Shown piece by piece: positions 25,239 to 32,636 of a stretch of DNA of 32,636 nt (positions within the stretch are counted from its first letter, which is position 1; each line of letters starts with the position of its first letter). Under the pieces are notes generated by a model, which was not told where the DNA came from, did no database searches, and was given only the letters and a program-made list of their open reading frames with translations. This stretch comes from an uncultured Chloroflexota bacterium. GTDB taxonomy: Bacteria; Chloroflexota; UBA11872; UBA12225. The position numbers were made by a program, and so were the translations under genes. The stretch lies in assembly GCA_903836285.1 (NCBI GenBank), contig CAILQO010000173.1, positions 1 through 32,636 on the forward strand, read 5' to 3'.

Positions 25239-26639
25239 TTACGCGACTGGTTGGCGGTCCAAGACCTCCTGGGCCTTCCGCTGGACCTCATCCGCCATCG
25301 CTGCTGGCGTCATCTCCCCGCGCTCGACGGCGCCCCAGTTGGTCGCGGTATCGAACTCTTCCCCGCGGAAGTTCGCCACGAGGTAGTCGGCTTCGATCCC
25401 CTCCATTAGCGTGCGCAGACGCTTGTAGATCGGCGCACGGTCGAGGATGCGTGGGTCCGACCACGCGTCTGGGCGGGCGTTCGGCCCCTTGAACCCCTGT
25501 GTGACGCCTTGCACGGCCATCTCCTTGCCGGCAAGCCACGTGAGTACCGCGAGTGCCTCATCCGGGTTCTTTGTCGCTTTGGTGATGCCGAAGACATGCT
25601 CGTTCAGGAGCGACCGGCGCTTGTCACCTTTGCGGACGGTTGGCGTGAGCAGGAACTCGACGTCGAGGCTCTTGAACTGCTTGGGAAGCCAGCCAATGCG
25701 GACCGGCCACCCGTCCATGGCGAGCAGCTTCTGCTCCTGACCAAACAGGTTGATGTAGTTGGGCGGAGGCGACGCTGGCGGCGAAACCTTCCAGTTGCCG
25801 ACGAGGTTCGCCCTGAAGGTCAGGGCCTGCACGAAGGCGTCGCGCGTATCGAGGAACGTTGCCTTGCGCCCGGTCGGGTCGACCGGTTCGACACCCCACT
25901 GGCGCAGGAATGGCGAACTGGTGAAGGCGTCGTTGCCGCTGTCGGCACGCGAGTAGCCGTAGAGGCCCCGGCCGGCGGCCTTCTGGCCCCACTCGGCGAG
26001 GTCGTCAAACGTCCAGTCGTCCGTCGGCATCGTCAGGCCGGCCGACTGCACCGCACCCTTGTTCACCGCCACGATCGGACAAACCGGTTCCGACACGTAC
26101 GGCAGGAAGAAGACCTTGCCGGCTTCGGAGTTCTGGTCGATGGACGCCTTGTAGAACTGGCCGAGGTCGAACTTCTGCCCGCGCAAGTCGCTCGTGAGGT
26201 CGCGAACAAGGTTGCGTCGGCTCCCCCAGATCAGATGGGAACGGTGGCGCGGTGGGTACCACACGAGGTCTCCGGGCGTGCCGGAAGCCCACACCTTCTC
26301 CATCTCGGGCAGGTACTTGTCGGTCCACGCACCGAAGGTCTCGACCTTGACGCTAACGTTCGGTTGCTTTGCCTTGCGGCCGTCGATGTCCTGCTTCAAC
26401 GCCTCCTCGATCCATCCCCCCATATCCGGCTGTGTGACCGTCTGGATGCGGATCTCGGTGCCGGACGTGCCAGCGGGCTTGGTGCCGGCTTGCCCGGACG
26501 CTGCCGGGGACGACGGCATCCCCGGCGCCTCACAAGCCGCGAGCACCACGGCGGCGCCGGCCACGGTGAGTGCGGAACGGCGCGAGGCTGGTGCGCGTCG
26601 CGCGGGAGGTGTGCGATCACGGCGCACGTGCGAGTCCAT
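25239..26639 (-). CDS. ABC transporter extracellular solute-binding protein (family 1-type), Tat/lipoprotein signal
   Basis: MDSHVRRDRTPPARRAPASRRSALTVAGAAVVLAACEAPG (twin Arg plus lipobox LAAC); start at 26639 with GGAGG upstream; body typical of sugar-type SBPs. Confidence 0.85.
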   Translation of the reverse strand: MDSHVRRDRTPPARRAPASRRSALTVAGAAVVLAACEAPGMPSSPAASGQAGTKPAGTSGTEIRIQTVTQPDMGGWIEEALKQDIDGRKAKQPNVSVKVETFGAWTDKYLPEMEKVWASGTPGDLVWYPPRHRSHLIWGSRRNLVRDLTSDLRGQKFDLGQFYKASIDQNSEAGKVFFLPYVSEPVCPIVAVNKGAVQSAGLTMPTDDWTFDDLAEWGQKAAGRGLYGYSRADSGNDAFTSSPFLRQWGVEPVDPTGRKATFLDTRDAFVQALTFRANLVGNWKVSPPASPPPNYINLFGQEQKLLAMDGWPVRIGWLPKQFKSLDVEFLLTPTVRKGDKRRSLLNEHVFGITKATKNPDEALAVLTWLAGKEMAVQGVTQGFKGPNARPDAWSDPRILDRAPIYKRLRTLMEGIEADYLVANFRGEEFDTATNWGAVERGEMTPAAMADEVQRKAQEVLDRQPVA

Positions 26640-26677
26640 CCGGCAGTCCTCCATGGCGAACAGGTGCCTCCCCGATT

Positions 26678-26706
26678 GTCCCACGGGCGCACACGTGGCG
26701 TGGGAC
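26678..26706. promoter_or_regulatory. Inverted repeat in the divergent promoter region (candidate operator)
   Basis: GTCCCACG-N13-CGTGGGAC, perfect 8-bp arms between the divergent SBP and uraD starts. Confidence 0.5.
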
Positions 26707-26755
26707 GGGTGGCGGCGATTGGCGCGCAGGGCGGCCGTAGGCGTACGGTCACGAC

Positions 26756-27250
26756 GTGGACCTGCGTGACCTGAATGCCATGCCCACCGACGACTTTGTC
26801 GAGGCACTCGGGGGCATCTTTGAACACTCGCCTTGGGTCGCGCGGGCCGTCGCGGGCAAGAGGCCTTTTGCAGACGTCGATGCGTTGCATGGCGCGATGG
26901 TCGAGGCCATGCAAGGTGCGGGTGAGGCGGGGCACCTTGCACTGATCCGCGCCCACCCCGATCTTGGCACCCGCCTGAAACTCAGCGACTCTTCCACGGC
27001 GGAACAGGCAAGCGCCGGGCTTGACCAGCTGTCGCCGGAGGAATTTGCGCGGTTCACTGAGCTGAACACCCGGTACCGAGATCGCTTTGGCTTCCCGTTC
27101 ATCATCGCAGTCCGGGACAACACACGCGCGCAGATCCTGCAGGCGTTCGAGCGCCGGATCGCAAACGACCGTGCATCGGAAGTGTCGACCGCCCTCGCCC
27201 AGATTGCGCGCATCGCCCGCATCCGCCTGGATCAGGCCATCGCGCAGTAG
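26756..27250 (+). CDS. uraD: OHCU decarboxylase
   Basis: FEHSPWVARAVAGKRPFADVDALHGAM...LIRAHPDLGTRLKLSDSSTAEQASAGLDQLSPEEFARFTELNTRYRDRFGFPFIIAVRDNTRAQILQAFERRIANDRASEVSTALAQIARIARIRLDQ. GTG start. Confidence 0.95.
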   Translation: MDLRDLNAMPTDDFVEALGGIFEHSPWVARAVAGKRPFADVDALHGAMVEAMQGAGEAGHLALIRAHPDLGTRLKLSDSSTAEQASAGLDQLSPEEFARFTELNTRYRDRFGFPFIIAVRDNTRAQILQAFERRIANDRASEVSTALAQIARIARIRLDQAIAQ

Positions 27251-27307
27251 CCCACGACGAATGACACCGCGCCCGACCCTGGCGCGCCGTGCAGAAGGAG
27301 GTTCCCT

Positions 27308-28246
27308 ATGACCGCCGAGATTCGCTATGGCAAGGGCAACGTCTGCGTCTACCGCTTCTACGGTGCGCCCCTCGCGGGGGTGACGCCGATCCCAGAGTCG
27401 CCGTTTTCGGGTCGCACCAATACGCTATTTGCGTACGACATCGACGTCGAGGTGTACGGCGACGCCTTCCTGCCTGCGTACACCGAAGGCGACAACTCCC
27501 AGGTCGTCGCGACCGACTCGATGAAGAACTTCATCCATGGGCAGGCGATCGCGTACACCGGCGCCACGCTTGAGGGCTTCCTGGAGTTCCTGGGCACGCA
27601 GTTCCTGTTGACGTACGCCCAAATGGGGTGGGTGCGCGTGCGCGGACGTGAGATCCCGTTCCACGCGGCGCCGGTGCCAACCGAGGAGGGGCTTTTTGAG
27701 GCAAGCCCGGTGCTCTTCAGCCATGGCCGGGGCGAACATGCCACCGCCGAACTGGACGTCCACCGCGATGGTGACGGCACCAAGGTGACCGCACTCCAGG
27801 CCGGCATGGTAGACATCCACCTGATCAAGGTCACCGGTTCTGCATTCGCCCGGTTTGTGCGTGACGGGTTCACGACGCTGGAGGAGCGGGTCGACCGGCC
27901 GCTGTACATCTTCATGGACGTCGGCTGGAAGTACACCGACCCGCACGACGCGATCGACCCGACCCACGCCCGCTACGTGGCGGCAGAGCAGGTGCGTGAC
28001 CTGTGTGCAGTGACGTTTCACGACTTCGTCAGCATGTCGATCCAACACCTGATCTGGGAGATGGGCAAGCGGCTGCTTGCGCGCTTCCCGCAGCTCGCAT
28101 CCATCAGCTTTGAGGCGCAGAATCGCCTGTGGGACGTCGTCGTGCGCGCAACCGATGGGACGAAGGTTGCGTCGTACTGCGACCCGCGTCCGCCGTACGG
28201 CAGCCTGTCGCTGGTAATCCATCGCGATGACGTGGCGGGCCAGTAG
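27308..28246 (+). CDS. Urate oxidase (uricase)
   Basis: NTLFAYDIDVEVYGDAFLPAYTEGDNSQVVATDSMKNFIHGQA, TLEGFLEFLGTQFLLTYAQ, HLIKVTGSAFARFVRDGFTTLEERVDRPLYIFMDVGWKY; RBS GAAGGAGG. Confidence 0.96.
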   Translation: MTAEIRYGKGNVCVYRFYGAPLAGVTPIPESPFSGRTNTLFAYDIDVEVYGDAFLPAYTEGDNSQVVATDSMKNFIHGQAIAYTGATLEGFLEFLGTQFLLTYAQMGWVRVRGREIPFHAAPVPTEEGLFEASPVLFSHGRGEHATAELDVHRDGDGTKVTALQAGMVDIHLIKVTGSAFARFVRDGFTTLEERVDRPLYIFMDVGWKYTDPHDAIDPTHARYVAAEQVRDLCAVTFHDFVSMSIQHLIWEMGKRLLARFPQLASISFEAQNRLWDVVVRATDGTKVASYCDPRPPYGSLSLVIHRDDVAGQ

Positions 28247-28248
28247 CG

Positions 28249-28611
28249 ATGGCGAGTGAAGGGCGCCTGACGACGCATGTCCTCGACACGATGCACGGGG
28301 GCCCGGCGGTCGGGGTGCGGGTCGAGTTGCGCCGCGTCGTCGGCGACGTGGTGACCGTGTTGCGGGACGCATGTACCAATGCCGACGGGCGCTTGGACGG
28401 CGGACTGCTGTCCGGTGACGACTTGCATGCGGGCCGCTACGAGATCAGCTTCCACGTGGGCGACTACTTCCGGGCACGTGGCGTCGTGCTGCCAGACCCG
28501 ACGTTCCTCGATGTAGTCCCGGTGCGCTTTGCGGTCGCCGACCCAGCCGGACACTACCACGTGCCGTTGCTGGTATCCCCGTGGGCGTACTCAACGTACC
28601 GGGGTAGCTGA
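28249..28611 (+). CDS. uraH: 5-hydroxyisourate hydrolase (transthyretin-related)
   Basis: LTTHVLDTMHGGPAVGVRVELRR, HYHVPLLVSPWAYSTYRGS (terminal YRGS signature). Confidence 0.96.
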   Translation: MASEGRLTTHVLDTMHGGPAVGVRVELRRVVGDVVTVLRDACTNADGRLDGGLLSGDDLHAGRYEISFHVGDYFRARGVVLPDPTFLDVVPVRFAVADPAGHYHVPLLVSPWAYSTYRGS

Positions 28612-28613
28612 AG

Positions 28614-29906
28614 GTGGTCACGACGGCCGAGCTAGCGGCGACGGTCATGGCCCGCGCCGACCGGCTTGGGTCGATCTCCGAAGATGCCGGGCGACTGGTG
28701 CGTCGGCCGCTGACCGGGCCGGCCCGTGATGCTGAGGACCTCGTTGCATCGTGGCTGACGGAAGCTGGCGCCACGGTCACGCGCGACGCGGTCGGAAACG
28801 TGTTCGGCCGACTTGAGCACGCTGGCGACGGCGGACCGGCGCTGGTCATCGGGTCGCACGTGGACACGGTCCGCGACGCTGGAAAGTACGACGGGCCGCT
28901 TGGAGTCCTGCTGGGCATCGCCGCGATGGCGTACCTCGCGGCGCGCGAGGACGAAGGCGACCCGGGGCTGCCGTTCGCGTTGGAGGTCGTTGCGTTTGCC
29001 GGCGAGGAAGGCGTGCGCTTCGCGGCACCGTTTCTTGGGAGCCGATTCGCCACCGGCACGCTCCCTGACGAGTGGCTCGCGCGCGCGGATGACGAGGGCA
29101 TCACCTTGGCCGGTGCGATCTGCGACGCGGGGGGCAACTCGGATGCGCCGCCACGGGCGAGGTATCGGGGCGCCGACGTTCTTGCCTACATCGAACCACA
29201 CATCGAGCAGGGCCCGATCGTGGACCTCGCCGGGGCGGCGCTGGGGGTCGTCGAGGCGATCGTGGGGCCGGAGCGCCTCAGACTGGCCTTCACGGGGCAG
29301 GCGAACCATGCGGGCACCACGCCGATGCCTGCACGCCGCGACGCATTGGCAGGCGCGGCGGAGGCCATCCTCGTGGCCGAGCGGGTCGCCCGCGATGTGC
29401 CAGGCCTGGTCGCTACGGTGGGAGAAATCGCAGTCGCCCCGGGCGCGGCGAACGTCATCCCGGGGGCGGCGACGATCACCATGGACATCCGCCACGCCGA
29501 CGATTCGGTGCGCGTGTCAGCGGTCGGATCGATCCTCGAGGCGGCGCGCCAGGCCGCCGCGAGCCGCGACCTTGACCTCGTCGTCACCCCGGAGATGGAG
29601 GTCGCCGCGACGCCGTGTCACGGTGCCGTGACCGCGGCGATCCAGGCGGCTGCGCGGCGCACGGGCATGGGTCCGCTGCGCGTGATGACGAGCGGCGCCG
29701 GGCACGACGCGATGGTGATGTCATCGGTCGCGCCGATCGGCATGCTGTTCGTGCGATCCCCCGGTGGGATCAGCCACCACCCCTCCGAGTCGGCCTTGGG
29801 AGGCGATGTCCTCGCCGCACTGCGCGTATTGATCGCGACGGTTGACGAGGTGGCAACGAAAGTGCGCGCGGGATCGTTCCTGGCGCGATCGGAGGTCGTG
29901 GCATGA
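28614..29906 (+). CDS. allC: M20-family Zn-dependent amidohydrolase, probable allantoate amidohydrolase
   Basis: VIGSHVDTVRDAGKYDGPLGVLLGI, FAGEEGVRFAAPFLGSR, IEPHIEQGPIV, GQANHAGTTPM, SGAGHDAMVMSSVAPIGMLFVRSPGGISHHPSE; GTG start; located in the purine operon. Confidence 0.88.
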   Translation: MVTTAELAATVMARADRLGSISEDAGRLVRRPLTGPARDAEDLVASWLTEAGATVTRDAVGNVFGRLEHAGDGGPALVIGSHVDTVRDAGKYDGPLGVLLGIAAMAYLAAREDEGDPGLPFALEVVAFAGEEGVRFAAPFLGSRFATGTLPDEWLARADDEGITLAGAICDAGGNSDAPPRARYRGADVLAYIEPHIEQGPIVDLAGAALGVVEAIVGPERLRLAFTGQANHAGTTPMPARRDALAGAAEAILVAERVARDVPGLVATVGEIAVAPGAANVIPGAATITMDIRHADDSVRVSAVGSILEAARQAAASRDLDLVVTPEMEVAATPCHGAVTAAIQAAARRTGMGPLRVMTSGAGHDAMVMSSVAPIGMLFVRSPGGISHHPSESALGGDVLAALRVLIATVDEVATKVRAGSFLARSEVVA

Positions 29907-31266
29907 CGGACCGGCTGCTGGTGCGCGGGGCGACACTCGTCCGCCCAGACGGCGGTACGGATGCCGACATCCTTGTCGAGGACGGCGTGGTGGTGGCGAT
30001 AGGCCGAGACCTTGCCGCGCCGGCCGGTGCGGCCGAGTTTGATGCCGCGGGCCTGCACGCCTTTCCCGGCGCAGTGGACACTCATGTGCACTTCAACGAG
30101 CCGGGGCGCGCGGACTGGAGGGCTTGGCCACCGGAAGCCGTGCCCTTGTCGCTGGCGGAGGCACGACATTCGGCGACATGCCGCTCAACAACCTGCCACT
30201 GACGCTCGATGGGCCATCGTTCGACGAGAAGGTTGCGATCGCGTCACGGGTGTCGCACGCTGACTTTTCCCTTTGGGGAGGGCTGGTCCCCGGCAACGTC
30301 GCTGCCCTGCCGGAACTCCATGCCCGTGGAGCAATCGCCGTCAAAGCGTTCATGTCGGACAGTGGCCTGCCTGAGTTCCCCGCATCCGACGACTACACGC
30401 TGCTTCGCGGGATGGAGGTTGCGGCCTCGCTTGGGATGATCGTGGCGGTCCACGCCGAGAGTGATGCGATCACGCGGGGCTTGACGGCGGAGGCGCGCGG
30501 GGCGGGTCAGCGTGGCGCGATGGCGTGGGCCGCGTCGAGACCGGTCCTCGCCGAGACTGAGGCAATCTCCCGCGCGATCCACCTTGCCGAGGCAACCGGC
30601 GCGCGCCTGCATGTGGTGCACGTCAGCAGTGGGCGTGGTGCCGTCATGATCGCTGAGGCGCGCGCGCGAGGCGTCGACGTAACGAGCGAGACGTGCCCGC
30701 ACTACCTGACGTTCACCGACGAGGACGTGGCCCGTCTCGGTGCAATTGGCAAGTGCGCGCCGCCGGTACGTAACGCCGAGGAACGCGCCCGGCTCTGGGC
30801 CGCGGTCACCTCGGGTGCGGTGGACATGGTGGTGTCTGACCATTCGCCGTCGCCGCCATCCATGAAGGAGGGTGACGACTTCTTTGCGATGTGGGGTGGC
30901 ATTCCGGGCGTGCAGACGACTCTCGGGACACTGCTGGAAGAGGGGCCGGCTCACGGGCTTGACCTCGGTTCCATCGTGCGATTGGTCGCCGCCGGCCCGG
31001 CGGCCCGGTTCGGCCTAGCCCCAAGCAAGGGAACGATCTCAGTGGGGGCGGACGCCGATCTCGCCCTCGTGGATCTGCGCAACCGGCACGTGGTTTCGCA
31101 GGCGACCTTGCACTACCGGCACCCACAGTCGCCGTTCGTGGGGCGGACGGTGCGCGGCCTTGTGGTGCGCACCATTTTGCGCGGCGAGGTTGTCGCCGAG
31201 AAGGGGGCGCCCGTCGGCGAACCTCGTGGACGACTGGTGCGCCCAGTTGGTCGCGTGGCGGCGTAG
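29903..31266 (+). pseudogene. allB: Allantoinase interrupted by an apparent single-base frameshift near 30116-30120 (ORFs 29903-30202 and 30124-31266)
   Basis: Frame 1: GAVDTHVHFNEPGRADW; then -1 frame: (E)GLATGSRALVAGGGTTFGDMPLNN...AIAVKAFMSDSG...HVVHVSSGRG...TSETCPHYLTF...VVSDHSPSP. Joining the frames restores W-E-G-L-A-T-G-S-R. Confidence 0.88.
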
Positions 31267-31338
31267 CTCGCGCCCGGCGGATGCGCCTCCGGGTACGTTT
31301 CGGACGGGCGCGCGCGGTCGCGCCGGAGGAGGAACGGG

Positions 31339-32112
31339 ATGCCCTTGCCCCCGACGACGCGGACGCGACTTGGTGCGCGGCACGCGGTGATCACGGCCGA
31401 AAGCCATGTACGTACGACTCTGCCCGGGTGGACCAGTAGCCGCGTCATTGTGACGGTTAGCCCGCAGATGGGCGCCGGGTTCGTCCAATACGTCGCCGAA
31501 ATGGAGGCCGGTGCACGGGCCGGTGCACCGCCTCCCGGTGTCGAGCGGTTTGTGTTTGTCGTCGACGGCGGTGTTACCGCTGAGGCGCGCGGGATCGGGC
31601 GCGTTGACCTCGGGTACGAGGGCTACCTCTACGCGCCGCCGGGGGCACTGTTGGCACTCGTCGCCACCGAGGCGACGCAGTTGCTCATCGTTGATCGCCA
31701 CGCCATCTCGGTGCCGGTCGGTGCGAACCCGCCGGCGGCGATTGCCCGGTCGTTGGCCGACGTGCCGAAGCTGCCGTTTCTGGGCGACCCAGATGCACGC
31801 TTGCAGACACTGATCCCGGACGACCTTGGCTACGACTTCGGCATGAACGTGTTCACGTTTGAACCTGGCGCGTGCCTGCCGTTGGTCGAGTCGCACTACA
31901 TGGAACACGGCCTGCTGTTCTTGCAGGGCGGCGGGATTTACCGATTGGAGGACGACTGGTACCCGGTGCAGGAGGGCGACCAGTTGTGGATGGGGCCGTT
32001 CTGCCCGCAGTGGTTCGCGGCGGTCGGCAAGGAACCGGCGCGGTACCTGTACTACAAGAATGGGAACCGGCACCCGCTGCGTGACGTCACAACCGTTCCC
32101 GGGGCCGAGTAA
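31339..32112 (+). CDS. allE: (S)-ureidoglycine aminohydrolase (bicupin)
   Basis: LGARHAVITAESHVRTTLPGW...FVQYVAEMEAG...YDFGMNVFTFEPGACLPLVESHYMEHGLLFLQGGGIYRLEDDWYPVQEGDQLWMGPFCPQWFAAVGKEPARYLYYKNGNRHP. Confidence 0.93.
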   Translation: MPLPPTTRTRLGARHAVITAESHVRTTLPGWTSSRVIVTVSPQMGAGFVQYVAEMEAGARAGAPPPGVERFVFVVDGGVTAEARGIGRVDLGYEGYLYAPPGALLALVATEATQLLIVDRHAISVPVGANPPAAIARSLADVPKLPFLGDPDARLQTLIPDDLGYDFGMNVFTFEPGACLPLVESHYMEHGLLFLQGGGIYRLEDDWYPVQEGDQLWMGPFCPQWFAAVGKEPARYLYYKNGNRHPLRDVTTVPGAE

Positions 32113-32113
32113 C

Positions 32114-32636
32114 GTGGCGGTGGTTGACGACGCGCGCCTTGCAATCGATGGCGCCCGCATCGAGGCAGAACTCGCGCACCTCGGGACCTTTACGGAGGCT
32201 CCGCCTCCCGCGGTGACGCGCGTCCTTTGGACGCCCACCGACCTCGCCGGACGGGCGTACGTGCGCACCTTGCTTGAGGCCGAGGGGCTGACGATCCGCA
32301 CCGACCCAATCGGCACGATCTTTGCCCGCTGGCATGGCACGGAGGGTTCGCTCGCGCCGGTCGCGACAGGTAGCCACGTGGATGCGATCCCGAACGCGGG
32401 GCGCTACGACGGGTGCTACGGCGTGGTCGGTGCCATCGAGGCGCTTCGTGGCCTGCGTCGCGCCGGGTTCGTTCCACGGCGGTCGATCGACGTGGTCGTG
32501 TTTGCGTCCGAGGAGCCGACGCGCTTTGGCGTGGGATGCCTCGGGAGTCGGTTGATGACCGGGGCGATGTCGGCGGACGCGGCGCGGGCCATGCGCGACG
32601 CTGACGGCGTGTCTGTCGAGGATGCCCGGTTGGCGG
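32114..32636 (+). CDS. M20-family amidohydrolase, N-terminal part (ureidoglycolate amidohydrolase-like), truncated by window end
   Basis: Manual translation from GTG 32114: VAVVDDARLAIDGARIEAELAHLGTFTEAPPPAVTRVLWTPTDLAGRAYVRTLLEAEGLTIRTDPIGTIFARWHG...VATGSHVDAIPNAGRYDGCYGVVGAIEALRGL...VVVFASEEPTRFGVGCLGSRLMTG; no stop before the window end. Confidence 0.85.
   Translation, partial: MAVVDDARLAIDGARIEAELAHLGTFTEAPPPAVTRVLWTPTDLAGRAYVRTLLEAEGLTIRTDPIGTIFARWHGTEGSLAPVATGSHVDAIPNAGRYDGCYGVVGAIEALRGLRRAGFVPRRSIDVVVFASEEPTRFGVGCLGSRLMTGAMSADAARAMRDADGVSVEDARLA

Noticed and set aside
25509-26774. 421-aa plus-strand ORF
   Set aside because: Antisense to the solute-binding protein with good signal sequence and RBS; translation shows no recognisable domain.
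31505-31532. Short tandem/palindromic GGCCGGTGCAC repeat
   Set aside because: Lies within allE coding sequence (EAGARAGAPPP); only two units, explained by coding composition.

Overview
GC-rich bacterial window made of two modules. (1) About 1-25,213 (+ strand) is a large flagellar regulon: two NarL/FixJ response regulators flanking a degenerate receiver-like ORF, then flbD, motA, motB, fliM, fliN, fliO-like, fliP, fliQ, fliR, flhB, flhA, flhF, flhG, an uncharacterised 2-TM protein, fliA (sigma-28), a small ORF, a SwrB/DUF6115-like protein, two FlgF/FlgG rod proteins, flgM, flgN, flgK, flgL, fliW and csrA. (2) About 25,239-32,636 holds a minus-strand Tat/lipoprotein solute-binding protein, divergent from a purine-ring (urate to glyoxylate) catabolic operon: uraD, urate oxidase, HIU hydrolase, M20 allantoate amidohydrolase, allantoinase (split by an apparent single-base frameshift), (S)-ureidoglycine aminohydrolase, and a second M20 hydrolase (ureidoglycolate amidohydrolase-like) cut by the window edge. 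No CRISPR array, tRNA, rRNA or transposase was recognised. The most notable signals are: the allantoinase frameshift with all catalytic motifs intact; the paired M20 paralogs flanking allE; a CsrA with a ~100-aa Pro/Gly/Arg-rich tail; two matching sigma-28-type promoters (upstream of flgM and of flgL); a FliP with a lipobox-like N-terminus; the SwrB-like and novel 2-TM proteins near fliA; and structured intergenic segments. Taxon cannot be proven from the sequence; Chloroflexota is a low-confidence guess.
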